From Vibrio echinoideorum (GTDB lineage Bacteria > Pseudomonadota > Gammaproteobacteria > Enterobacterales > Vibrionaceae): a DNA stretch of 64,000 nt. The stretch lies in contig NZ_AP025484.1 in assembly GCF_024347455.1 (NCBI RefSeq), positions 1,957,000-2,020,999 of the forward strand, written 5' to 3'. Within the stretch, counting starts at the first letter, position 1, and each line of letters starts with the position of its first letter. Position numbers and translations under genes: made by a program. This document shows positions 1-9,125 of this stretch, piece after piece. The notes beneath the pieces were generated by a model. It saw only the letters and a program-made list of their open reading frames with translations. It ran no database searches and was not told where the DNA came from.

Positions 1-1
1 T

Positions 2-535
2 ATGGATTACCGAGGCGAGATCAATATTGATGGAAAAGCGTATCCGACAGAGCAAATAGCCGCTGCACGTTTTCGTCGTCAGTCGTTGGGTTTTGTGTTT
101 CAGCGCTTCAATCTGGTTCCTGTGATGACCGCGCTTGAAAACGTCGCTTATCCATTGATGTTGAACCAATGCTCAAAACACGAACAACAGACCAGAGCAC
201 AACATATGCTGGAGCGTGTTGGATTGGGGGATTATGTTCATCATCGCCCAGATAATCTTTCTGGAGGCCAGCAACAACGTGTCGCGATAGCCAGAGCGCT
301 GATTCATAACCCAAGCTTGGTGATTGCTGATGAGCCGACAGCCAGCTTAGACAGTCACACTGCGAACCTTGTGATCGATATCATGAAAGAGCTCGGCCAT
401 GAAATGGGCACGACTTTTATCGTCGCAACGCATGACCCAAGAATGGCGCAGCGTTGTGACAGAGTGATTGAGTTAATCGATGGAAAACTCGCTCCACAAG
501 CCGCAACCGCGGAGGCGATCTCATGGGCAAGTTAA
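2..535 (+). CDS. ABC transporter ATP-binding protein (LolD/MacB type), 5' partial
   Basis: This is the ATPase of an FtsX/MacB-type ABC transporter and should power the permease encoded next. Visible parts are the Q-loop (FVFQ, about residue 31), the ABC signature LSGGQQQ (about residue 86), Walker B with its Glu (LVIADEP, about residue 106) and the H-switch (ATHDP). The Walker A P-loop is absent, so the gene starts upstream of the window and about 50 residues are missing. Its 3' end overlaps the permease start by 13 bases, which indicates translational coupling. LolD, MacB and similar ATPases are close relatives, so the substrate cannot be read from this subunit. Confidence 0.9.
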   Translation: MDYRGEINIDGKAYPTEQIAAARFRRQSLGFVFQRFNLVPVMTALENVAYPLMLNQCSKHEQQTRAQHMLERVGLGDYVHHRPDNLSGGQQQRVAIARALIHNPSLVIADEPTASLDSHTANLVIDIMKELGHEMGTTFIVATHDPRMAQRCDRVIELIDGKLAPQAATAEAISWAS

Positions 536-1815
536 CACAAAGAATGAGCACGTTTTTACTTCCAACTTCGATGCGTTTAGCTTGGCTTAACTTATTAAGA
601 AACGGTCGTCGTAGTTTGCTTTCTGTGTTGATCATCGCGATTGCGGTTTTCGCACTCACCAGTGCCGGTGGTTACGGACTTTATACCTACGAATCTTTGA
701 GAGAATCGACCGCGCGCGATACTGGTCATCTTACTTTGAGCACGCCGGGATACTTTGAACAAGATGAAGAAATGCCGATGAGCAATGGTCTAGACAACGT
801 TCAAGCGCTAACCAAGAGTATCATCGGTGACAGTGACGTGCGTGGTGTGCAGCCGCGAGTCTACTTTAGTGGCTTAGTTTCTAACGGCAGTAAGTCGACC
901 ATCTTTATGGGAACGGGCGTGAATGAGCGTGAGTTCGATATGAAAGGGCCTTTTCTTGATGTGCGCAGCGGGCAAACCCTGTCGGATGTGAAATCTCCAA
1001 GATACGACAGCCAAGAGCCTCAAGTGATGCTGGGAACTGACCTTGCTCGTAACCTCAAAGTGGCCGTTGGCGATTGGGTAACACTGCTCGCCACCACCAG
1101 TGACGGCGCTTTGAATGCCTTTGATTTTAAGGTGCAGGGCATTTACTCGACAGGCGTGCCTGAGCTAGACAAACGCCAGTTGTATGTTCATATCACGACC
1201 GCTCAAGAGCTTTTGGCCTCAGACAAAGTCAGTACCTTATCGGTGTTCCTCTTTGAAACAAGCATGACTTCAATCGTTCAACAGCGTATCCAAACGGCTT
1301 TAGATCGAAATAGCGCGAGCCAAAGCGATCAAGGCACAGAGATCACCCCATGGCAAGATCGTGCGTTTTTCTACACCAAGGTTAAAGATCTTTACGACCG
1401 GATCTTCGGCATCATGGGTGCAGTGATGGCATTAGTGGTATTCGTGTCGCTGTTTAACACCATGACTATGTCGGTGACCGAACGCACTCGTGAAATTGGC
1501 ACCTTGTCGGCTCTTGGTAGTTACCCATCTGAAATCGTCGCGGGTTTCTTAAAAGAGGCGGGACTACTGGCGGTGATTGGCAGTGCGATCGGTGCGTTAG
1601 TGAGTGGTTTAGTGTCGGTGTTGCTACTGGTGGTTGATATACAAATGCCACCACCTCCGGGTCGAACCGAAGGTTACCCACTCAACATTTACTTCTCATT
1701 AGAATTGGTTAGTTACGCCACTTTAGGTGTGCTGACGATATGTTTGCTGGCTGCTTATTTCTCTGCTCGCAAAGGCGTGAATAAGCCAATCACGGAGGCG
1801 CTGGTTTATGTATAA
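523..1815 (+). CDS. FtsX/MacB-family ABC transporter permease
   Basis: Inner-membrane permease of 430 aa. One N-terminal membrane helix (about residues 30-52) is followed by a large periplasmic domain of about 240 residues. A C-terminal FtsX domain has three helices (about 290-315, 340-370 and 395-418) and a conserved TREIGTLSALG segment. This is the one-plus-three topology of LolC/E and MacB, which act as mechanotransmitters on periplasmic substrates rather than as classical importers. It overlaps the ATPase gene upstream and the LolA-like gene downstream by 8 bases. A later in-frame ATG at 544 is possible. Confidence 0.9.
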   Translation: MGKLTQRMSTFLLPTSMRLAWLNLLRNGRRSLLSVLIIAIAVFALTSAGGYGLYTYESLRESTARDTGHLTLSTPGYFEQDEEMPMSNGLDNVQALTKSIIGDSDVRGVQPRVYFSGLVSNGSKSTIFMGTGVNEREFDMKGPFLDVRSGQTLSDVKSPRYDSQEPQVMLGTDLARNLKVAVGDWVTLLATTSDGALNAFDFKVQGIYSTGVPELDKRQLYVHITTAQELLASDKVSTLSVFLFETSMTSIVQQRIQTALDRNSASQSDQGTEITPWQDRAFFYTKVKDLYDRIFGIMGAVMALVVFVSLFNTMTMSVTERTREIGTLSALGSYPSEIVAGFLKEAGLLAVIGSAIGALVSGLVSVLLLVVDIQMPPPPGRTEGYPLNIYFSLELVSYATLGVLTICLLAAYFSARKGVNKPITEALVYV

Positions 1816-2584
1816 ATTTACTCGTTCACTCACTGTTTTAGGTTCTGTATTGGTTCTAGCATCGACACCAAGCTGGGCAGTCGATTCACAACAAGTCACA
1901 GAGATGATCGCCAAGGCGGATAGTTACCGATTGAACAGCGCACAAGCCTCTAAGGTGGTTTCTCTGGTGGCGCTATACCAAGACGAGCAACTGGACAAAA
2001 CCCGTGAATACAACGTATACACAAGGCCAAACCGAGAGTCATTAGTCGTCTTTAAATCAGCCGTCGAGGCTGGGCAAAAGATGCTGATGATTGAAGATAA
2101 CTATTGGCTACTGATGCCGAAATCACGCCGTCCCATTCGTATCACACCGATGCAAAAGCTATTGGGCGAAGCCTCGGTAGGCGATATTTCAACGCTCACT
2201 TGGAGTGAAGATTACCAAGGTGAGTGGGTTGCTGAGCAACGAGTTGAGATGCCAAGTGGCGAGACGCTCGATACCCATCACCTAAAGCTAATGGCGAAAA
2301 CCAAGGGTGCCAGCTATCAATCGATTGATCTGTGGTTAACGACAGACCGAGCGTTTCCAGTTAAAGCGGATCTGTATCTGCGTTCTGGAAAACTGGCGAA
2401 ACAAGCTTGGTTTACTGAAGGCGTGCGTGATGGATTACCAACAGTGGTGTCGATGACCTTGCTCGATAAGATACAGCCAAGTAAGAAAACCGTGATTGAG
2501 TATCGCGAAGTGATTGAACAAAGCTTGGCAGACAAATACTACAACCCTGCTTACTTATCGCGTAACAGCGTGTCTGGGCTGTAG
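1808..2584 (+). CDS. LolA-like outer-membrane lipoprotein-sorting family protein
   Basis: Predicted periplasmic protein of 258 aa with a clear Sec signal peptide (residues 1-24, cleavage after PSWA). The mature part resembles the LolA-like family annotated as outer membrane lipoprotein-sorting proteins: a beta-rich fold with a WLLMPKSRRPIRI segment that matches that family's usual 'W-YLP--RR-RRI' region. The gene overlaps the permease gene and sits 9 bases before an outer-membrane barrel gene, so it may carry a hydrophobic ligand from the permease to the outer membrane. That role is inferred; the family assignment is fairly secure. Confidence 0.75.
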   Translation: MYKFTRSLTVLGSVLVLASTPSWAVDSQQVTEMIAKADSYRLNSAQASKVVSLVALYQDEQLDKTREYNVYTRPNRESLVVFKSAVEAGQKMLMIEDNYWLLMPKSRRPIRITPMQKLLGEASVGDISTLTWSEDYQGEWVAEQRVEMPSGETLDTHHLKLMAKTKGASYQSIDLWLTTDRAFPVKADLYLRSGKLAKQAWFTEGVRDGLPTVVSMTLLDKIQPSKKTVIEYREVIEQSLADKYYNPAYLSRNSVSGL

Positions 2585-2593
2585 GTGAGCGTC

Positions 2594-3886
2594 ATGAAAG
2601 CTTCCAATCGCCGATTCCACATCAAGTCTTCAATCGCTACTTTGCTTGCTTTGTCTTGTGTGAGTAACACGATTCAAGCGGACGATCTGAGCTTGGCGTG
2701 GGATTGGCAATTGAGCGTTGAGTCGGTTGAATCGAGAGAGTCACCATTTAGCCCTTTAGCACCTGACAATCGTCAGTCACTCAATGGTTTGTTGGATCTA
2801 GAGGTTGGCTATGGGAATTGGCTTGGCCTGTTTGCAGTGAAAGCCAACGATATTCTGAGCAACAACCCTCAAGGGCAAGAGGCGAGCTTTGAATCGGAAT
2901 TTATTGTGCGTGAGTTGTTCTGGCAAGGTGGGGTTGAGCTGTCGAATTCAGCGTTCGGTGACCATTATCTTGATGTCACGCTGGGCAAGGTTCGCCTCGA
3001 TTGGGGCGTAGGCTATGGCTACCGACCTTTAGACATCATCAAGCCTTATCGACAAAATCCAGTGGGCATTGTCGCAGAAGAGGGCGCAGGTGTTGCCTCG
3101 GCGTCACTGTTTGATATGACGGGCGAATGGACACTGCTTTACAGCGATTCGTCATGGACTTCTCAAGACGTAAATGAATTCGAAAAGCAGAACCAACAAC
3201 AAGGGGTTGGCTTGCGTCGTTACAATCTTGTAGGTGATCACGAAGTTCAATGGGTCGCTTATTATGACGATGTACGCCACGGCTTGCTTGGGGCGAGTTT
3301 GGTTTCGGTGTTGAACCTCGCTTGGGAGTTTCATGGCTCGGTGGTTTATCAGCGACAAAGCCTTGGCTACAGTCAGCCCAACTCACAGCTTAAACCGGTT
3401 TATCTTGAAGAGCAGGGCGAGGCTTATCAAGCGTTAGCCGGATTAACATGGGCCAATGACACGGGCCATAATGTGGTGCTGGAATACTGGTTTGATAGCC
3501 GTGCTTGGAGTGACTCTGAATGGCAAAGCGCAATAGAAAGTTCTGAGTCTTTGTCGGTTAATCCAATGACAGCATCATTGGCTGGTTCTTACGCTCAGGG
3601 CTATCAACACGCCAATTTGGTTCAACACAACATCATGTTTCACTGGTCTCTGGATTCGACACATGGCTGGCTTGAAGATATCACACCGACATTCGACGTC
3701 ATGTTATCTCCACAAGACGGCGGCTTTATTGCTACGCAGTGGCTCAACTATCAGGCTTTAGATAATGGCGACTCATCGTTGGATTTGGAACTTGCTGCAC
3801 GCTTTCTAGGCGGTAAAAGTGATTCTGCTTACGCCAACTTACCCGATAGTCATATGATTCTCTTAAATATCAAAGGACGGTTTTAA
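2594..3886 (+). CDS. predicted outer-membrane beta-barrel protein, function unknown
   Basis: About 430 aa. The signal peptide is at residues 1-29 (cleavage after IQA). The body is rich in aromatic and Gly residues in alternating patterns, and the last residue is Phe in an ILLNIKGRF ending that fits a BAM beta-signal. No enzyme motif is visible. I prefer ATG 2594, because AGGTGA lies 5 bases upstream, over an in-frame GTG at 2585. Its position after an ABC permease and a LolA-like carrier suggests it is the outer-membrane part of that pathway. The stop overlaps the start of the kinase gene (TAATG). Confidence 0.7.
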   Translation: MKASNRRFHIKSSIATLLALSCVSNTIQADDLSLAWDWQLSVESVESRESPFSPLAPDNRQSLNGLLDLEVGYGNWLGLFAVKANDILSNNPQGQEASFESEFIVRELFWQGGVELSNSAFGDHYLDVTLGKVRLDWGVGYGYRPLDIIKPYRQNPVGIVAEEGAGVASASLFDMTGEWTLLYSDSSWTSQDVNEFEKQNQQQGVGLRRYNLVGDHEVQWVAYYDDVRHGLLGASLVSVLNLAWEFHGSVVYQRQSLGYSQPNSQLKPVYLEEQGEAYQALAGLTWANDTGHNVVLEYWFDSRAWSDSEWQSAIESSESLSVNPMTASLAGSYAQGYQHANLVQHNIMFHWSLDSTHGWLEDITPTFDVMLSPQDGGFIATQWLNYQALDNGDSSLDLELAARFLGGKSDSAYANLPDSHMILLNIKGRF

Positions 3887-4944
3887 TGAGTACTTCTTCT
3901 AAAAGTGAATTTTCGTGGCCAAAGAGTTTCACTCTGACCACCATTTTCTGCGCTTTGATTGCTGTGACCACGCAAACCATATGGGGAGGCGATTTCATCC
4001 TCAACCTCGCGATCAGCTTTGGTTTTGGTTTGAGTGCGGTCGGCTCTTCTTTCATTTTGGTTAAGTTGTTCAAAACCGAATCTCGTGTGTTTGAAGTGGG
4101 TATCTCGATGTTGGTGGCGATGACGGTTGGTACGTTAAACGCACATTATTGGTTAAATGGTTTCTTTGGTGACAATTTCTCTGGGCTGAAATCGGTGATG
4201 TTGTTGGGTGTCATTTTCTGCTCGGTTTGTTACTACTATTTTTATACGAGAGGCGAACAACTCAGAGCCGAAAATGAGTTGGAGATTGCTAAACGCCGTC
4301 AAGCTGACCAAGAGAAAGTCGTGGTGATGAGTCAGTTAAAGCAACTTCAAAGCCAAATTGAACCTCATTTTTTGTTCAACACTCTCGCCACCATAAGCGT
4401 GCTAATTGATACTGATGGCGCTAAAGCCAAGCTGATGTTAGAAAAGCTGACGGATTTACTGCGCGTGACATTAAAAAATAGTCGTGCCGATCAATCTACG
4501 GTTTCTCAAGAAGTCGATTTGATTGATGCTTACCTTAATATTCAGAAAATTCGATTGGCAGAACGATTGGAGTTTTCGATTGAAGCGCATGGCATCAGCG
4601 ACTTGCAGGTGATTCCGCCATTCTTGATTCAACCTTTGGTCGAGAATGCATTAACCCATGGGATTGAGCCAAAAGCTGCGGGTGGTAAAGTGAAGATCTG
4701 CATTACTCAACAAGCGCAGCAGCTAAAAATCGAAGTTGCAGACAATGGCGCTGGGCTGAACTCCCCTTCTATTAGTGCGGGCCATGGTGTGGGGCTTAGC
4801 AATATTCGTCAGCGAATCGAAACCCTTTACGGTGAGAAAGCTAGCTTGACGATCACTGAGCAAGCTGAGGGTGGGGTGGTATCGACAATCTTATTACCGC
4901 TTATCAGCGAAACTAGATCTGAGAACGATGAGCCGAACCTCTAA
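3886..4944 (+). CDS. LytS-type sensor histidine kinase
   Basis: Inner-membrane histidine kinase of 352 aa. Four predicted membrane helices (about 15-35, 37-62, 68-90 and 100-120) have little periplasmic sequence between them, which suggests sensing within or at the membrane. The His_kinase motif QIEPHFLFN places the phospho-His near residue 164. The ATPase domain has the N-box (LVENALTHG) and G-boxes (DNGAGL, GVGLSNI). A one-base overlap with the barrel gene puts it in the same operon, so it may sense the state of the transporter or its substrate. Its partner is the LytTR regulator 51 bases downstream. Confidence 0.92.
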   Translation: MSTSSKSEFSWPKSFTLTTIFCALIAVTTQTIWGGDFILNLAISFGFGLSAVGSSFILVKLFKTESRVFEVGISMLVAMTVGTLNAHYWLNGFFGDNFSGLKSVMLLGVIFCSVCYYYFYTRGEQLRAENELEIAKRRQADQEKVVVMSQLKQLQSQIEPHFLFNTLATISVLIDTDGAKAKLMLEKLTDLLRVTLKNSRADQSTVSQEVDLIDAYLNIQKIRLAERLEFSIEAHGISDLQVIPPFLIQPLVENALTHGIEPKAAGGKVKICITQQAQQLKIEVADNGAGLNSPSISAGHGVGLSNIRQRIETLYGEKASLTITEQAEGGVVSTILLPLISETRSENDEPNL

Positions 4945-4995
4945 GATCAGTGATTACAAACAGACGATTTACAGTGTGAATTTAAAGGAATAATA

Positions 4996-5862
4996 ATGAC
5001 TAACCCAGCAGTAAAGCCGAACGTAACGGCAATTATCGCAGACGATGAAGCACTGTTAAGGCACCATTTAGACAAGAGCCTTGCTGAGGTTTGGCCTGAG
5101 CTAGAGATCGTCAGTAAGGCAACCAATGGTTTAGAGGCGATGCAGAGTATTCAACAGCTTAAGCCCGATGTGGCCTTTCTCGATATTCGCATGCCAGAGC
5201 TCGATGGAATCTCGCTGGCGAAACAATTGAACAAGTTAGACTCTCCGCCGTTGGTGGTATTCATCACCGCTTATGACGAATATGCAGTCAAAGCCTTTGA
5301 GCACAATGCGATGGACTACCTACTGAAGCCAATCAATGAAGAGCGTTTACTGGCCACATGTCAGAAGGTTCAAGCGCGTTTGTTAAGCCGTCAAAAACAG
5401 CCTGATGACATCCCAGTACAGCCCGATATCACAGCGTTAATGGCTCAGCTTCAACAGCTATCACAATCGACTTCCCAGCAAACGCAGCCTCCTTATCTAT
5501 CGCAGCCCCTTTATCAACAGCAGAAGAAACATCTCACGTGGCTCAAAGCCAGTGTCGGAGAAGACATTCACCTAATCGCAGTCGATGATGTCGCTTACTT
5601 CAAAGCGGAAGACAAGTACGTGTCTATATTCAAAAAAGGCCAAGGCGGTTTGCTAGAGGAGTTTATTCTTCGCGTGTCGCTAAAAGAGCTGATTGCGCAG
5701 CTTAACCCAGATGAGTTTTGGCAGATCCACCGCTCGGTGGTGGTGAAAGTGTCAGCCATTGATAAAGTGAAGAAAGGGCTTTCAGGCCAGATGTCTGCTT
5801 ATGTGTCAGGAGAGAAGTTACCGATCAGCCGCGCTTCGCAAGCGCTCTTTAAGGGTATGTAG
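4996..5862 (+). CDS. LytTR-family response regulator
   Basis: Response regulator of 288 aa. The receiver domain (about 1-125) has acidic residues D16/D17, phospho-acceptor D63 in [11 protein letters not shown], a switch Thr in FITAYDEY and the conserved Lys in LLKPI. A Gln-rich linker (about 145-175) joins a C-terminal LytTR DNA-binding domain (about 185-288; motifs YFKAEDKYV and [10 protein letters not shown]). AAAGGA precedes ATG 4996. It is paired with the upstream LytS-type kinase and may control this transporter operon. The end of the gene runs into a 23-bp-period repeat. Confidence 0.93.
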   Translation: MTNPAVKPNVTAIIADDEALLRHHLDKSLAEVWPELEIVSKATNGLEAMQSIQQLKPDVAFLDIRMPELDGISLAKQLNKLDSPPLVVFITAYDEYAVKAFEHNAMDYLLKPINEERLLATCQKVQARLLSRQKQPDDIPVQPDITALMAQLQQLSQSTSQQTQPPYLSQPLYQQQKKHLTWLKASVGEDIHLIAVDDVAYFKAEDKYVSIFKKGQGGLLEEFILRVSLKELIAQLNPDEFWQIHRSVVVKVSAIDKVKKGLSGQMSAYVSGEKLPISRASQALFKGM

Positions 5863-5931
5863 CAAACTAGCTTAAATGTATGTAGCCATTGATTTTAAAT
5901 GGATGTAGTTAGCGAGTTTAAATGGATGTTT
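5855..5931 (+). repeat. four degenerate copies of a 23-bp-period repeat
   Basis: The core GTATGTAG or GGATGT recurs at 5855, 5878, 5901 and 5924, exactly 23 bases apart, with TTAAATG before the last three copies. The first copy contains the stop codon of the response-regulator gene. Function unknown. The regular two-turn spacing would suit a row of protein-binding sites, but slippage duplication is equally possible. Confidence 0.6.
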
Positions 5932-6100
5932 TAGGCTCTTATCAAAACGCTGCTTTAAACGAGCACAATCAATCTTACATAACGTATAGTGATTTATAAA
6001 ATAAAGATCTAGATCACAAAGATACTCATCCGGTTCAGTATTAAATAATAATCGTTAACTCAATCTGTATATTGTCGATGAATGACATTAAGAGGTTGTT

Positions 6101-8875
6101 ATGAAAACATATTATTTAGCGACGGCACTATGCCTAACTTTGGTTGGCTGTAGCTCAACATCAAAAACCACTGAAACCTTAATCCAGCCGGATCCGGCAT
6201 GGACATCAGGCCAGCTAGAAAATGGCCTTACCTACCATGTTTATCCAGATCATGAAGAATCCGTATCTGTTCGTTTAGTCGTGCACGCGGGTTCAATTCA
6301 AGAGACTCATCAGCAAGAAGGTTATGCTCACTTTCTGGAGCACATGGCATTCAATGGCAGCAAGAATTTCTCTGAAAATGACGTGATTCGCTTATTTGAA
6401 GATGCAGGCGCTAGCTTCGGTGCTGATATTAATGCCTACACCTCTTATGAAGAGACGGTCTACCAGTTAGATTTGCCAGATAACGTCCAATTGCAGTCTG
6501 CCCTGACGTGGATGCGTGACATTGGTGATGGCCTGGATCTATCAAGTTCAGAAGTCGAAAAAGAGAAAGGCGTGGTTCTTGGCGAGTTTCGTATGGCTCG
6601 CCTCGATGATAAGTCATTCGGAGATATATATTATGATCACTTCATTGAAGGCGGCCCTTACGAATCGCAAGATGCACTAGGGACTAAATCGTCTATTGTG
6701 AATGCCACTCCTCAAGGTATCACCAACTTTTATCAAACTTGGTATCAACCTCAAATAGTTGAGCTGGTCGTTTCTGGTGATGTGGACATCAAAACCGTGA
6801 TTCCACTCATTGAAGAAAAGTTTTCTAGCTGGGAACGTGGCGACACGCCGAGACCAGATAAACAGAAAGTGACCTCATTCAATGAAGATGATTATGTTGA
6901 GTACGCAGGAAGAGAAGCGCCAAGCATCACTCTGACGTTTAACCGAGGTTTAAATAGAGTTGAAAATCATGCTCAGCAGAACCAACGCAGGTTAGATGAA
7001 ACCTCTCAACAATTGATTCGACAGCGATTAGAAGCGGTGTTCAATGATGCCGCGCTGCCGACTCAATGGATAGCGTCTGATAGCTATCGAATGGGTTCTC
7101 TGTACTATTCGTCAATAAGTGTTGGGTTTCCGACTGGAGGCCGCGAAGTTATCCAAAAAGATCTGCTTTCTACATTGGCATCACTGCGTGATTTTGGTGT
7201 TTCGGAAACGGATATTGTTGGTGAACTGCACTACTACCAAGACTTGCTGGATAACATTGAGCATGACTGGGATAAAATGGACAGCGTTGAACACGCGAAT
7301 TACAAAGTGAGCAGGTTAGTCACTGATCGAATTGTCCAATCACAGAAAGACTATCAAGTCAGCTTGGAAGCTTTCATTGATAACTTGAGCCTTGAAGTGA
7401 TTAACGACAACATCAAGAATCTACTTTCTGATGATTACTTTATTGTTATTGGGATGGACGACAATGAAGACAGAACTGCGGTCATCAACTCTCTAGATAG
7501 CTTAAAAACCACGTATAGCGAGGCGGGAATTCCGCCGCTTGCGATTGGAACAGCCAGTGCCTTTGCTGTACCTAGCTCGCAAGGCGAGGTTGTGCTTGCT
7601 GAACAAATGTCCGTAGATCCATACATCCAAAAGTGGACGTTAAGTAATGGTATCGATATGTGGTACTTGCGTGATTATGTGGCAGGTGATGATGTCGGTG
7701 TAATGTATATGAGCCTTGGCGGAAAAGCCGCTTTGGATCCGAGCTTGTACCCAGCGGTTGAGGTCGCATTACCTACTTTCGCTCGAAGCGGTGCCGGTGA
7801 GTTTACGGGCTCTGAGCTTTTAGCGTACTTTGATCGTGAAAATATTCGCGCCGATTCCTTCATTGGTAATACTCGTCATGGTATTGAATTTAATATCAAT
7901 AAAGACGGGCTTGAAGACACGCTTGCTGCGCTTTATACCTTCATAACTGCGCCTAAAATTGTTCCCGATCAGTTAGAGGCAGTGAAGCAGGAGTTTGCAC
8001 AGGGTCAGGAATCTTTCTTGAGCAGCCCTGTTGGCCAGTTTGAACGCGCAAGAAACCAGAACATCTATCGTCAGGACAGTGGCCACCTCTTTGTGGGTAA
8101 AGAACGTGTTGAAGCAGTTTCTGTGGAAGACATCGCTAATCTTCATCAGCAACTGTTTGGTCAAATGAGACATAACCAATTGGTGATCGTGGGTGATATC
8201 GACCCAAGTGAATTAAAGCCATTGGTTGAGCAATACTTGGCTTCGATTCCATTAGAAAAAGCCGACGTTCCTGACTTTAAGGTGGCCTACAAGCAGCCAT
8301 CTGAATCACGCATTGATTTAGCCATCAATAATGTGAATAGTGCAGAGTACGTCTTACGAGTCATCTCTGAACCTACAACCGAAACCGACCAAGGCGTGAC
8401 GGCAAAAGATATCTTCACGGAAAACTTGCTAGAACGACTGCTGGCGACTCGCTTAGATGCTTATATTCGTGAAGAGTTGAGTTTAGACTACTCACCTTAT
8501 ACGTATTCGGCGTCTGCAGATGGCGAACTGAGTCATGAGTGGGTTATTGGTGCGATGATAGCGCCTGAGAACGTTGATAAAGTGGAAGTGGCGATCGATA
8601 AGGTGATTGCAGACCTTCTACAAGGTGTCTCTGAAGAGGAAATGCGAGCGGTAGTGAAACAGTTTGAAGCTGACTTCACGCCTCTCGAGATGAGCTCCAT
8701 CGACCAAGCCTGGTATTTGTCTCGTTATTTACTTCATGGTTACGACATCGAAGCTTTGTCTCAAGTTGAGCGAGTGGCGAGGTCGATCACTGCGGAAGAC
8801 ATGAATCAACTTGTCCAACGCATCTTTGGTGAAAATAGCCGTAAGGTTAAGAACATCATGCGTCCTAAAGCCTAA
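6101..8875 (+). CDS. M16 family zinc metallopeptidase, lipoprotein
   Basis: Pitrilysin/insulinase-like protease of 924 aa. The signal peptide ends in a lipobox (LVGC, Cys17), so it should be lipid-anchored in the envelope. The inverted zinc motif HFLEH (H77, E80, H81) lies in the N-terminal M16 domain. A second, inactive M16 half follows from about residue 510 (WTLSNGIDMWYLRDY). The length is that of two-half bacterial M16 proteins such as PqqL-type peptidases. These enzymes usually degrade short peptides inside a closed chamber. It is monocistronic, with a terminator 46 bases after the stop. A heptamer repeat crosses the stop codon. Confidence 0.92.
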   Translation: MKTYYLATALCLTLVGCSSTSKTTETLIQPDPAWTSGQLENGLTYHVYPDHEESVSVRLVVHAGSIQETHQQEGYAHFLEHMAFNGSKNFSENDVIRLFEDAGASFGADINAYTSYEETVYQLDLPDNVQLQSALTWMRDIGDGLDLSSSEVEKEKGVVLGEFRMARLDDKSFGDIYYDHFIEGGPYESQDALGTKSSIVNATPQGITNFYQTWYQPQIVELVVSGDVDIKTVIPLIEEKFSSWERGDTPRPDKQKVTSFNEDDYVEYAGREAPSITLTFNRGLNRVENHAQQNQRRLDETSQQLIRQRLEAVFNDAALPTQWIASDSYRMGSLYYSSISVGFPTGGREVIQKDLLSTLASLRDFGVSETDIVGELHYYQDLLDNIEHDWDKMDSVEHANYKVSRLVTDRIVQSQKDYQVSLEAFIDNLSLEVINDNIKNLLSDDYFIVIGMDDNEDRTAVINSLDSLKTTYSEAGIPPLAIGTASAFAVPSSQGEVVLAEQMSVDPYIQKWTLSNGIDMWYLRDYVAGDDVGVMYMSLGGKAALDPSLYPAVEVALPTFARSGAGEFTGSELLAYFDRENIRADSFIGNTRHGIEFNINKDGLEDTLAALYTFITAPKIVPDQLEAVKQEFAQGQESFLSSPVGQFERARNQNIYRQDSGHLFVGKERVEAVSVEDIANLHQQLFGQMRHNQLVIVGDIDPSELKPLVEQYLASIPLEKADVPDFKVAYKQPSESRIDLAINNVNSAEYVLRVISEPTTETDQGVTAKDIFTENLLERLLATRLDAYIREELSLDYSPYTYSASADGELSHEWVIGAMIAPENVDKVEVAIDKVIADLLQGVSEEEMRAVVKQFEADFTPLEMSSIDQAWYLSRYLLHGYDIEALSQVERVARSITAEDMNQLVQRIFGENSRKVKNIMRPKA

Positions 8876-8898
8876 AGCCTAAAGCCTAAAGCCTAAAG
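8864..8898 (+). repeat. five perfect copies of the heptamer CCTAAAG spanning a stop codon
   Basis: CCTAAAG is repeated head to tail five times, starting inside the last codons of the M16 protease gene. The stop TAA lies in the second copy, so gain or loss of copies beyond the second leaves the protein unchanged. Confidence 0.95.
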
Positions 8899-8920
8899 CA
8901 GACAGAAACACTTAACCCAA

Positions 8921-8954
8921 AGCCAAGCGCGCATCGCTTGGCTTTCTTGTTTTT
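8921..8954 (+). terminator. intrinsic terminator after the M16 protease gene
   Basis: A perfect 9-bp stem (AGCCAAGCG / CGCTTGGCT) with a 5-base loop, followed by TTCTTGTTTTT. Confidence 0.9.
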
Positions 8955-9125
8955 ACACCATTCATAATATCTATGCACCAAGCTTTGTTGAGCTCTTTTG
9001 GAGGTATATAAATCTAAATGCCGTGAGTGCCTAATCGGTTGCATCGTATCATTTTCTAAAAAAATGTTTTAAATCAAGACAGCGTTTCATTTGTATTGTA
9101 GATTGACGATCTACGAGAATGTTGT

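Noticed and set aside
3039..3386. 115-aa minus-strand frame in the barrel gene
   Set aside because: Shadow of the barrel gene; no signal or motif.
5863..6100. The 23-bp repeats as a CRISPR array
   Set aside because: No spacers: the units are contiguous and degenerate, and no cas gene is present.
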